Source: Gammaproteobacteria bacterium HGW-Gammaproteobacteria-15
Lineage (GTDB): Bacteria; Pseudomonadota; Gammaproteobacteria; Enterobacterales; Alteromonadaceae
NCBI GenBank assembly: GCA_002840125.1
Contig: PGZF01000003.1
Span: 620,001-684,000 of the forward strand
Direction of reading: 5' to 3'
DNA: 64,000 nucleotides
Part shown: in pieces, positions 54,401-62,442 of the stretch
Position numbering within the stretch: position 1 is the first letter of the stretch
Layout: the number at the start of each line of letters is the position of its first letter
The notes under the pieces: generated by a model
Databases searched by the model: none
Told to the model about the DNA's origin: nothing
Seen by the model: only the letters and a program-made list of their open reading frames with translations
Program-made: the position numbers and the translations under genes

Positions 54401-55956
54401 ATCGGCGGGTTAGTGACCTGAGCAAACTGCTGACGGAAGTAATCAAATAAAGTGCGTGGCTTGCGCGATAATACCGCCATCGGCGTGTCATCGCCCATCG
54501 AGCCCACCGCTTCCTGGCCGTCTTTGGCCAGTACTGTCATTACCTGATCAATTTCTTCATAGCTGTAGTTAAACAGCTTGTGGTACACCAGCATGTCGTC
54601 ATCTGAAAATACCCGCTTACCGATTAAATCGGTTTCGTATTTCTCGTACGGTACCAGCCGCTGCACGTTGGCGTTTAACCAGTCACGGTAGGTGTGGCGC
54701 GCCATTAAGTCGTTGTCTATTTCGTTAGAGCGCCAGATTTTGCCGGTAGTGGTATCTACCGCCAGCATTTCGCCCGGGCCAACGCGGCCTTTTTCTACCA
54801 CTTCATCCGGGGTGTAATCCCAGATACCAACTTCAGAGGCCAGCGTAATCAGCTTATCGCGGGTAATAACAAAGCGGGCAGGGCGCAGGCCGTTACGGTC
54901 GAGGTTACAGGCTACATGCTGACCATTGGTCATTACGATGCCGGCCGGGCCGTCCCACGGCTCCATATGCATGGAGTTAAATTCGTAAAACGCCTTTAAG
55001 TTGTCATCCATTACGCGGTTGCCCTGCCAGGCTGGTGGTACTAACAAACGCATAGCACGGAATAGATCCATACCGCCGGCTAATAACAGCTCGAGCATAT
55101 TGTCCAGCGAGCTGGAATCGGAGCCGCTTTGGCTGACAAAGGGCGCGGCATCATGTAAATCACTTAACAGCGGTGAGGCAAATTTATACTGCCGTGCCCG
55201 TGCCCACTGGCGGTTACCGGTAATAGTATTAATTTCACCATTATGGGCTAAAAAGCGAAACGGCTGCGCCAGTTGCCAGCGCGGCATGGTATTGGTGGAA
55301 AAGCGCTGGTGGAACACGCAAATGGCGGTTTCCATGCGGATATCAGCTAAGTCGAGATAATAGCGCGGCAAATCGGCCGGCATCATCAGGCCTTTAAATA
55401 CGGTAACCAGCGACGAAAAACTGGGGATATAAAAATCGGCATCGTCGCTTAATTGTTTTTCAATGCGGCGGCGCAGCATATACAGGCGGCGTTCTAAGTC
55501 GTGATCGCCCCAGCCGTGCGGCGCATTAACAATAACCTGCTCTATACCCGGCATAGAGCTAAGCGCTAACGGGCCCAGCACGCTGCTGTCTACCGGCACT
55601 GTGCGCCAGGCCACTAAGGTCAGGGTTTCGCGGGCAATTTCCTGCTCAATAATTTTTTTCGCTAAGGCAGCTTTTACCGGGTCCTGGCTGAAAAAAATCA
55701 TACCGACGCCGTATTTCTTTGCCAGATTCCAGCCATTTTCTTCGGCTATAGCGCGAAAGAAACTGTCCGGTTTTTGCATTAATAAACCACAACCATCACC
55801 TGTTTTACCGTCGGCAGATATACCGCCGCGGTGCTGCATACGGTCAAGGCCGTTTATTGCGGTTCTGACGATCCGGTGGCTGGCCGCGCCTTCCAGATGT
55901 GCGATCAGACCGAAGCCACAGTTCTCTCTTGCCTGACTGTGCTGATACAACGCCAT
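51496..55956 (-). CDS. gltB: Glutamate synthase large subunit
   Basis: This subunit converts glutamine and 2-oxoglutarate to two glutamates. It has 1486 residues from the ATG at 55956, with GGAGG upstream. A 12-residue propeptide precedes the Ntn-type nucleophile Cys13 (ARENCGFGLIAHL). The central and FMN-binding synthase domains include ISVKLVSEPGIGTIAAGVAK and TVSGYDGGTGASP, and CKFLRICHLNNCATG binds the [3Fe-4S] cluster. The C-terminal beta-helix domain is complete. Confidence 0.98.
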   Translation of the reverse strand: MALYQHSQARENCGFGLIAHLEGAASHRIVRTAINGLDRMQHRGGISADGKTGDGCGLLMQKPDSFFRAIAEENGWNLAKKYGVGMIFFSQDPVKAALAKKIIEQEIARETLTLVAWRTVPVDSSVLGPLALSSMPGIEQVIVNAPHGWGDHDLERRLYMLRRRIEKQLSDDADFYIPSFSSLVTVFKGLMMPADLPRYYLDLADIRMETAICVFHQRFSTNTMPRWQLAQPFRFLAHNGEINTITGNRQWARARQYKFASPLLSDLHDAAPFVSQSGSDSSSLDNMLELLLAGGMDLFRAMRLLVPPAWQGNRVMDDNLKAFYEFNSMHMEPWDGPAGIVMTNGQHVACNLDRNGLRPARFVITRDKLITLASEVGIWDYTPDEVVEKGRVGPGEMLAVDTTTGKIWRSNEIDNDLMARHTYRDWLNANVQRLVPYEKYETDLIGKRVFSDDDMLVYHKLFNYSYEEIDQVMTVLAKDGQEAVGSMGDDTPMAVLSRKPRTLFDYFRQQFAQVTNPPIDPLRESHVMSLATSIGREHNVFKETAGYARRIQFESPVMMYSDLKQLKQADEKYYKHQIFSLNFDPATVNLEQAVQQLCDNVITAVRDNNVVLVMLTDRRIEQGKLPIPAAMAVGAVQHALVNAQLRCDSNIIVETASARDSHHFAVLIGLGATGIYPFLAYETVEQLVEKGVINLTARQAVLNYRKGINKGLYKIMSKMGISTVASYRCSNLFEAVGIDKTVMQLCFADIPSRLGGAGFTDFEQDVQQLAKIAWLKRKPLNHGGLLKYVHDGEYHAYNPDVVQTLQKAVRSGKYEDYQQYSSIVNQRPVAHLRDLFKLNDATPVPLEQVESEQALYPRFDSAAMSIGALSPEAHEALAIAMNRLGGRSNSGEGGEDPRRFGTEKNSKIKQVASGRFGVTPHYLVNAEVIQIKVAQGAKPGEGGQLPGEKVTAEIARLRYSVPGVTLISPPPHHDIYSIEDLAQLIFDLKQVNPQALISVKLVSEPGIGTIAAGVAKAYADLITVSGYDGGTGASPLTSVKYAGSPWELGLAEVHQALVENGLRDRVRLQVDGGLKTGLDVIKAAILGAESFGFGTGPMVALGCKFLRICHLNNCATGVATQDVTLRRDHFTGLPEMVMNYFKFLAFEVRELMAQLGVTELTQLIGRTDLLAMKDSETQKQARLDLTPILQASGVKSDKALFCVQNNTPFDEGKLNQELVKRCEQMVLHKSGGQLNLSIRNTDRSVGAALSGFIARQHGNQGMATDPIRIRFTGTAGQSFGVWNAGGLHMSLQGDANDYVGKGMTGGQLAIFPAKGASFAKNGFTIAGNTCLYGATGGRLYAAGQVGERFAVRNSGALAVVEGTGDNCCEYMTGGVVVVLGCTGVNFGAGMTGGFAYLLDEQNDLELRLNPELVEALEVSTPILQEHLRSLLHQHVEETGSEKAQKILNDFNRYLSQFKLVKPKTSDVNTLLGHRARSSAELRVQAM

Positions 55957-56280
55957 GACTAACCTCCACACTTGTCCTGATATTTAAATAAATATTTATT
56001 ATTTTTGAATTATTATTCTAATTTTTGGTTTTTGCTGCTGCTGAAAGAAAATAACGGTTACTCTTTCAGAGGTCAATGCGTTGTAGTGTTTTTGCTCTAG
56101 AAATGTTTAGCCATCTAAACGTTTAAAGAGTTGACAGGTATACCGCGAAATCTGGCTAATTGCAAGTTAACTTTGTAGTGCATTGCTGGCAACTCGGCGC
56201 AGAAAGTAACGTTATAAAACTGAAAATTAATTACATGAATTGGCGATATTTTTGCCAATTATACCTGCAGCAGCAATAAA
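55957..56280 (-). promoter_or_regulatory. gltBD leader and promoter region
   Basis: On the minus strand TTGACC (56076-56071) and TATTTT (56053-56048) are 17 bases apart and make a plausible sigma-70 promoter. Upstream of it GTTTAG-CCAT-CTAAAC (56105-56120) is a perfect inverted repeat that overlaps AAACGTTT (56117-56124), a possible operator. The roughly 90-base 5' leader is very AT-rich. No gene is seen. Confidence 0.45.
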
Positions 56281-56302
56281 AAAAGCTGCCGCAGCAGCTT
56301 TT
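56281..56302. terminator. Terminator of iadA
   Basis: AAAAGCTGC-CGCA-GCAGCTTTT forms a nine-bp stem with a four-base loop, flanked by A residues on one side and T residues on the other. It closes the minus-strand iadA transcript and separates it from gltBD. Confidence 0.88.
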
Positions 56303-56360
56303 TAGCTTAGGTAGCTATGGCTAAAGGCGCCATATTTATGCGAATTTGTCTTATTTGCTT

Positions 56361-57566
56361 TTAGCGCTCAAAGGTGCCCTTTACCAGTGCATTTCCTTGC
56401 TGAACTAAAATCTGGCCTTTGGCAATTACAGTATCAATCTGCAGATTATCACGGCGCAACAGCACCACATCGGCATCCAGGTTTGCTGCTATGCGGCCCT
56501 TGCGTGTTAACCTCAATATTGCTGCCGGCGCCGCGGTAATGCTACAGATAGCATCGGCTATGTTGACCTTATGCTGCGTGATCGCCTCTCTGGCCGATTG
56601 ATACAGGCTTTGTACTGTACCTACCTGCAAGCCGAGTAAGTCGCCGTCGTCATTGTATATCGGCAGGCTGGCATTGCCATCTGAGCTTAGCGTCAGCTGT
56701 ATCGGCTTAATACCAAACGCCAGCGCTTCTGCCAGCGCAGCCGCTGCGGCCACTTCTCCATGCTTTAAATCAAACTCGGTGGTGCTGGTGGTAAAGTCAA
56801 TTACACCGCCTTTAGTGGCAAACTCTAACCCGGCTTCAAACACCCGCCGGTTGCGGTTCATATGGGTGGGGTAAAACTGTCTCAGCTTTAACTCGGTGCC
56901 GGCCACGGCCTGATAAACCGGCTGTAAAATACGCTCGCCGGCGCCGATATGTACACTGACAATTCCGCTTTTGCCAGAGAGCATTCCGCCAACCCGGGCC
57001 GCGGCAGCGACTTTACGGATTTCATCAGTGGTGGGCTGCGATGAGCGGTGATCGCTGATAGCAATTTCGCCGACACCGATAAACTTGTCGATCAAAATTA
57101 AATCATCAGTAATATTGCCGGTAAGGGTGCGACAGGGTATTTCGTACGAGCCGGTATGGCAGTAAGTAGTAATACCTTCACTATCCAGCGCATGGGCTTT
57201 GGCCAACAGATTAGTTAAGGTGCGGGTGGTAGCGTCGGTACCTAAGACACCAATAGCGGTAGTAACACCGCCCAGGGTAGCATCCGTTAATTGCATTTCC
57301 GGGGTGCGGGTAGCAAAACCGCCTTCGCCGCCGCCGCCGATAAAATGCACTAAAGAGTCAACAAAACCGGGCGTTAAATAGAAATCGCTGGCGTCAATTA
57401 CCGTAACCGGCAGGTTGCTACCGGCCAGGTTAAAGTCTTTGCCCACAGCCGCGATAACGCCGCCGGCTATCACTACGTCGGTTTTGCCCAATGGCTGTGG
57501 CGAGAGCACTTCGGCATTTTTTATCAGTATGATTGCGTGCACATTTGCGTTCAAAACATGTTTCAA
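56361..57566 (-). CDS. iadA: Isoaspartyl dipeptidase
   Basis: This amidohydrolase cleaves beta-aspartyl dipeptides and has 401 residues. GGGGEGG (Glu81), TGSYEIP (Tyr141), SDHRSS, the His in PTHMNRN and the Asp in LSSDGNASLP match IadA. Two metal-site positions differ from E. coli as I recall it: the HxH motif after PGFVD is Leu72-Val-His74, so the first His is missing, and the position of the carboxylated Lys appears to be Glu167 (GVGEIAIS). A Glu there has been reported in a Colwellia enzyme; the Leu is more surprising. The start is a TTG with GAGG upstream. In this cluster its likely substrate is beta-Asp-Arg from cyanophycin. Confidence 0.9.
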   Translation of the reverse strand: MKHVLNANVHAIILIKNAEVLSPQPLGKTDVVIAGGVIAAVGKDFNLAGSNLPVTVIDASDFYLTPGFVDSLVHFIGGGGEGGFATRTPEMQLTDATLGGVTTAIGVLGTDATTRTLTNLLAKAHALDSEGITTYCHTGSYEIPCRTLTGNITDDLILIDKFIGVGEIAISDHRSSQPTTDEIRKVAAAARVGGMLSGKSGIVSVHIGAGERILQPVYQAVAGTELKLRQFYPTHMNRNRRVFEAGLEFATKGGVIDFTTSTTEFDLKHGEVAAAAALAEALAFGIKPIQLTLSSDGNASLPIYNDDGDLLGLQVGTVQSLYQSAREAITQHKVNIADAICSITAAPAAILRLTRKGRIAANLDADVVLLRRDNLQIDTVIAKGQILVQQGNALVKGTFER

Positions 57567-57596
57567 AATAATAACCTCAAAGTAGCCGCACTGCGG

Positions 57597-59081
57597 CTAT
57601 TGATAACCTATGGCCACGGCCAGAAACATAAAAGCGCTGGCTAAAGCGAAGAGCCATAGTTGTAATTTCCAGACAAAGCGAAACCATAGTGTCCAGTCAA
57701 GCCGTACCACACCCAAACAGCCGATTAAGGCCGCCGATGTAGGAATAATGCAGTTGGTTAAGCCATCACCCAGTTGAAAAGCCAATACCGCAATCTGGCG
57801 CGAAAATCCGACTAAATCGGCCAGTGGTGCAATCAGTGGCATAGTCAGCGCGGCCTGGCCGGAGCCGGAGGCAACAAAGAAGTTAATCACCGACTGGATA
57901 ATCAACATTAACCAGGCGGATAAAAAAGCCGGCAAATCGCCAAGTAGCTGGCCACTGTAATACAGCAGGGTGTTTAATACCGAGGGTGATTCGGGGTTAT
58001 CGCCACCGAGCAATAACACTATGCCTTTGGCCATACCCACGATAAGCGCTGCGGGTAATAACTCAGCTGCACCCTGTTTAAAACCATCGGCGGCTTCGTT
58101 CATGCTCAGGCGTTTACCCAGTACGGCAATTACGGCAATCACAATACCAATAGTAAAAAACTGGCTGGCAATTTCCGGAATATAGTATTGGTGCGTTGTT
58201 ACGCCCCAGATAATCCAGATCAGGCCGGCACAAAATGCCAGCAGTATTACGGAATCCAGCCGGGTGTAGCTGCTTTTGGCATCAGTGCTTAGCTGTGCCC
58301 TGAGCTTTTGATCCGTAGCATAGCTTAACGACAGCTCTGGCCTGGCTTTCACCTTAGCGGCATAGCGCATAGTAAAAACAATACCAAACAGCGTAAATAC
58401 CGCCCACATGCCAATGCGCAAATCACTGCCGGACAGTAACGGAATTTCTGCAATGCCCTGGGCAATAGCCACATTAAACGGGTTCATCCAGGAGGTAGCA
58501 AAACCAATTTGCGTAGCAACATAAGTAACCAGTACCGTGGTAATGGCGTCATAGCCCAATGCCAGCATCAGCGGTAGCAGTACGATACAAAAGGCGATGG
58601 CTTCTTCGCCCATACCAAAAACGGCGCCGCCTAATGAAAACAGGCCAAACATCAGCGGAATAAATAAAAACTCCATGCGTTTGGTTTTGTCTATCAGCGC
58701 CAGAATGCCGTTATGTATAGCGCCGGTTTTCATAATAATGCCAAAGGCACCGCCGGTAAGCAGAATAAAGGCTATAACACCAACGGCGGAGCCCCATTTA
58801 TTGCCCGACACCAGGCCTTCAAAGGCATAGTTAAAAAAGCCAATGCCGCCACCCTCCGCAAACAATGGCACCCCTTGTTGGCTGTCGCTGGCGAAGCTGA
58901 AACTGTCGGGATCTATTTTGCCCTTCAGCTTGGCGGCGCCTTCGGCCACTGGTGCGGGTTCAAGTAGTATAAAAGAGCCAGCCGGTACCAGGTGCGATGC
59001 GATAGCGGCAAATATCATCACAAAAAACAGGATGACAAAAGCATCAGGCATCGATGCTGGCTTTTTATTTGTTAAAGTCAT
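57597..59081 (-). CDS. YfcC/DcuC-family inner-membrane carrier
   Basis: The protein has 494 residues and about 12 hydrophobic helices. The pattern MPDAFVILFFVMIFAAIASH at the start, FGMGEEAIAFCIVLLPLM, and FVASGSGQAALTMPLIAPLAD near the end match the YfcC family (DcuC-like fold), some members of which carry basic amino acids or dipeptides. It lies 30 bases before iadA on the same strand and after a TonB receptor, so uptake of Asp-Arg dipeptide or of arginine/aspartate is likely. The true substrate is not determined by sequence. Confidence 0.87.
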   Translation of the reverse strand: MTLTNKKPASMPDAFVILFFVMIFAAIASHLVPAGSFILLEPAPVAEGAAKLKGKIDPDSFSFASDSQQGVPLFAEGGGIGFFNYAFEGLVSGNKWGSAVGVIAFILLTGGAFGIIMKTGAIHNGILALIDKTKRMEFLFIPLMFGLFSLGGAVFGMGEEAIAFCIVLLPLMLALGYDAITTVLVTYVATQIGFATSWMNPFNVAIAQGIAEIPLLSGSDLRIGMWAVFTLFGIVFTMRYAAKVKARPELSLSYATDQKLRAQLSTDAKSSYTRLDSVILLAFCAGLIWIIWGVTTHQYYIPEIASQFFTIGIVIAVIAVLGKRLSMNEAADGFKQGAAELLPAALIVGMAKGIVLLLGGDNPESPSVLNTLLYYSGQLLGDLPAFLSAWLMLIIQSVINFFVASGSGQAALTMPLIAPLADLVGFSRQIAVLAFQLGDGLTNCIIPTSAALIGCLGVVRLDWTLWFRFVWKLQLWLFALASAFMFLAVAIGYQ

Positions 59082-59103
59082 AACTTAACCTATATCAAGC
59101 GTG

Positions 59104-59130
59104 AAAAAAGGGAGAGCGAACTCTCCCTTT
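59104..59130 (-). terminator. Terminator of the cyanophycin-locus TonB receptor
   Basis: On the minus strand AAAGGGAGAG-TTCG-CTCTCCCTTT is a ten-bp stem with a stable UUCG loop, followed by T residues. Confidence 0.93.
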
Positions 59131-59141
59131 GCTACGAGAGC

Positions 59142-62075
59142 TTAAAAAAAGTAACTAAAAGATAGTTTATAGTTGCGGCCAAAAGCGTTGTGGTTAATTG
59201 AATCAAAACCGCGCGCTGAGCCGTAAACAGCCGGCGGGTCGCGGTCTAGCAGGTTATCAACAGTAAAGTTAATACTGGCATTTTCAAAATCGTAGCCTAT
59301 GTTGGCGCGTAATGTGGTCCAGGCTGCAACTTCACGCTCACCATTTTCATCTAACAAACCCAAATCATTTAACTCATTAATATTGCGACGTCTGAGTCTG
59401 CTGATGTCGTCTTTGTAAGATGAGGTGTAAAGCGCCGTTAGCCCTAAATAAAGTGCTTCACCGCTCCAGGAAATACGCGCACTGGCGATGTTTTCAGGGT
59501 AACGGAAAGTACCAATTAGCGACTCGATTTCATTAGAGCCGGCTTTATTACGGTCAAAACTAACATAATGCGTCCAGTCTGCATTTAAGCCTAAGCGCCC
59601 GCCCATAAAATCCAGGGTGTGTGAAAAGCGGAAATCTATACCTTTAACATCTTGTTGGCCAACATTTTCTAACTGGATTACATGGTCGCGTAGCAATGGC
59701 AATTCATCAAAACGAGGCGCATCGAAGTCTACCCAGGCCGCGAGTATTTGCTGCATATTTGCGCCATCATCTTCTACGGTGAGGCCTGCTTGATCTGTTA
59801 CCAAACACAAGTCCGGGTTATAAGCGATACCCGTTGCACCTTCCGGCACCAGGCCGCAATGGCGCACGGATGCGTCTGTTGCTGTTCTTGCTAACATGGC
59901 TGTCAGATCAGTGTCTACCAGCTTTTTATGACTAAACTGCCAATAATCCACCGTTAAGGTTGTATCCTGAGTTGGGCTCCAGGCAAAACCTACACTAAGT
60001 GACTCTGAGGTTTCAGCTTGCAAATCCGGGTTGCCCAGCTCCAGCACGTTGGGACGGCGAACATCGCCGAAACCCTCACAGTAAAGATCTGAAACAGTTT
60101 GATTTGCACTGCAATCATAGGTGGCTGTGGTGGTTCTTAGTTTTACACCCGCTTGCGTCAGTGATGGTGCTCTGAAAGAGGTAGCCCATGAGCCACGAAC
60201 AGCTAAGCTGTCCAGCGGACGCCAGGTAAGGCCCACTTTAGGGTTAAAGGTGCTGCCAAAATCGTCGTAATAGTCGTAACGACCAGCCAGTTGCAGTTCA
60301 ACGGTGCTGCTTAACGGCGCATAAACCTCGGCATAGGCGGCAGCCTGGGTTCTGTCAGCGGCTGATAAGCTGGAGCCAAAGCCGAAGACGTCAACCAGAT
60401 AACGGTTTTCTGGCCGAGCTCTGGCGTTTAACGATGGCGTGTCAGTGATTTTTTCTTTGCGTGCTTCTACGCCAAATGCTGCGCGGATAATGTCATCATT
60501 AAACTCCATCAAGTCGCCGCTAAAACGCAGATCCCAGCCGAAAACGGTACTCTTACCATCGCGGGTTGGTACTTCTTGCGCATTTGATAGCAAGGCGTCA
60601 TTAGCAGCATCATTTTGCAGCAGAGGGTTAAAAGCGGTCAGCAAGTTGCCTGCAGAACAAGTTAAGCCATTGTCCGGATCAAAGTCGGCGATAGCGCCGT
60701 TGCTACACAACTCACCATGCACCAGGGCGCTATATTTATAGCGGTTGTAAATGCCAGCTATGGCTTTTTGTTTAGATTGCGATTGTGACAGCAGGATTGC
60801 CGTTTCCCACTGCCAGTCAGCCACGTCTCCGGCAATGGAGCTGGTTAGACGGAACGAATCTGTTTTGTTTTCTATGGTACGGGGCTCATTAAAGCGGGCA
60901 CTGTACTGGAACCCCCATAAGCGTTGGCCTGCGACAGTGTTAAACGGGTCTATCCACAGTTCGTCATATAAAAAGTCTATATAGTCAGATGGGTAAATAT
61001 CCAACGCGGTTTCCGGAATCCAGGCACCGTGATCCGGATTTATTTGCTCCACCTGTTCTATGGGTGCCGGCGAGGAAATCGCGGTAGATTTTGTTGTGCT
61101 GTAGAAAAAGTCGGTATTCCAAACTAAGCCGTTTATATCTTTGGTAAAAATAAACCCGGCAGATTGGCTTTCAAACGGGCTTTCCAGTTGGTCGTCCTGA
61201 TTCGCGTAGTAAGCACAAATTTCTTCACCAAACTCGGTAGTGACTAACGGGCTGGCACAAGTTGGGTTGCCAATTTCATCACCGTTGCGTGCTGAATAGA
61301 AGTTTATATTGGCGCCGTCACGCAATTTGGGCAGGTAAGAGTAGTTACTTTGCAAAGCCGGCTGTGCGGTAAAAGCCCTGTCTGATGCCATATAGCCTTT
61401 GCGATCGAAAAGGTCGGCAAACAAGGTTAAATTGCCACCGGCAAAGTTGGTACCAAATAGCAGGTTAGCATTAACTTTCGCATCATTTGATGATGCCGTG
61501 CTGTTTGCATAAGACAGTGTAACTTCGGCCCCCTCGTAGTCTTTTTTCAGAATATAGTTTATTACACCGGCCACTGCATCAGCGCCATAAATAGCCGAGG
61601 CGCCGGTAGCCAGAATTTCAACGCGCTCAATTGCCGCCAGCGGGATACTGTTTACATCAACAAAGTTTTGCGTGCCGGCAGCAAAAGACGATGCTGCAAC
61701 TCTGCGTCCGTTAATCAGCGTCAACGTAGAAGAAGGGCCTAAACCCCGCAAAGAGGCGGCAGCTTGACCGGCCGGTGTGGAGGTCGACGTTGCGCCACTT
61801 TCTGAAGTAGAAAAAGTGCCGGTACCACCGCGAACCTGACCTAAGTCTTTAAGCAGTTCATATACTGAGCTGGCGCCGGAGTTCTTAATGTCTTCGGCCG
61901 AAATGACCGTAAGGGGTTGCGTACCCTCTAAATCTACACCACGAATGCGTGAGCCTGTGATTTCGATTTTTTCAATTTTCTGTTCTTCTTTTGCTACTTC
62001 GTCAGCAGCGAAAACCAGTGGAGTTGCGAAAAAGCTGCCGGCAACAGCCAGCGCTAAAGGAGATAGTTTGCGCAT
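59142..62075 (-). CDS. TonB-dependent receptor of the cyanophycin-type locus
   Basis: The protein has 977 residues. The signal peptide ends at FAADE (about residue 23). A TonB box-like segment (KIEKIEITGSRIRG) opens the plug domain, which includes LINGRRVA and VDVNSIPLAAIERVEILATGASAIYGADAVAGVINYI. The barrel ends with YKLSFSYFF. The size and the ITGSRI pattern are typical of receptors for large peptides or polymers in Alteromonadales and Xanthomonads. It is divergent from an exported cyanophycinase, so fragments of that polymer are the likely ligand. Confidence 0.93.
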   Translation of the reverse strand: MRKLSPLALAVAGSFFATPLVFAADEVAKEEQKIEKIEITGSRIRGVDLEGTQPLTVISAEDIKNSGASSVYELLKDLGQVRGGTGTFSTSESGATSTSTPAGQAAASLRGLGPSSTLTLINGRRVAASSFAAGTQNFVDVNSIPLAAIERVEILATGASAIYGADAVAGVINYILKKDYEGAEVTLSYANSTASSNDAKVNANLLFGTNFAGGNLTLFADLFDRKGYMASDRAFTAQPALQSNYSYLPKLRDGANINFYSARNGDEIGNPTCASPLVTTEFGEEICAYYANQDDQLESPFESQSAGFIFTKDINGLVWNTDFFYSTTKSTAISSPAPIEQVEQINPDHGAWIPETALDIYPSDYIDFLYDELWIDPFNTVAGQRLWGFQYSARFNEPRTIENKTDSFRLTSSIAGDVADWQWETAILLSQSQSKQKAIAGIYNRYKYSALVHGELCSNGAIADFDPDNGLTCSAGNLLTAFNPLLQNDAANDALLSNAQEVPTRDGKSTVFGWDLRFSGDLMEFNDDIIRAAFGVEARKEKITDTPSLNARARPENRYLVDVFGFGSSLSAADRTQAAAYAEVYAPLSSTVELQLAGRYDYYDDFGSTFNPKVGLTWRPLDSLAVRGSWATSFRAPSLTQAGVKLRTTTATYDCSANQTVSDLYCEGFGDVRRPNVLELGNPDLQAETSESLSVGFAWSPTQDTTLTVDYWQFSHKKLVDTDLTAMLARTATDASVRHCGLVPEGATGIAYNPDLCLVTDQAGLTVEDDGANMQQILAAWVDFDAPRFDELPLLRDHVIQLENVGQQDVKGIDFRFSHTLDFMGGRLGLNADWTHYVSFDRNKAGSNEIESLIGTFRYPENIASARISWSGEALYLGLTALYTSSYKDDISRLRRRNINELNDLGLLDENGEREVAAWTTLRANIGYDFENASINFTVDNLLDRDPPAVYGSARGFDSINHNAFGRNYKLSFSYFF

Positions 62076-62442
62076 AGATACACCTGTCTTAACATGGCAC
62101 AGCCTTCGGTATGGTCCGAATTGGTGTGCTTATAATTATTTATGTTAGTTGTTGTGGTGCAGGAATAGAGACCTGCCAGACACGGTTTAGTGTCTGACGT
62201 GTGTCTACTCGTTAAACCACTCCGACAGGTAGTAGGACGAGTAGTGATATAAGCTAAGCGCGAAGGCTTTTTTTAACATATCGCTACCAAAATGATGTGT
62301 GATCAGTTAAACAACAGCAATAGAATTACTGCTAATTGGCAAAGAAGTCAATACAGGATAATCTATGCGGTATTAATTTTTTGGTACCTATCTGTGGTCG
62401 TGGTAGTTGTATACTTCTGCGCTTAAAATAAGAAAGAGAATA
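62076..62442. promoter_or_regulatory. Shared divergent promoter region with palindromes
   Basis: This 367-base region separates the TonB receptor and cyanophycinase starts. CAGACAC-GGTTTA-GTGTCTG (62177-62196) is a perfect operator-like inverted repeat, with a further GTGTCT half-site at 62201. CTACTCGT (62205-62212) and ACGAGTAG (62237-62244) are a second inverted pair, 24 bases apart. Either could bind a regulator common to both transcripts. No gene is seen. Confidence 0.45.
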
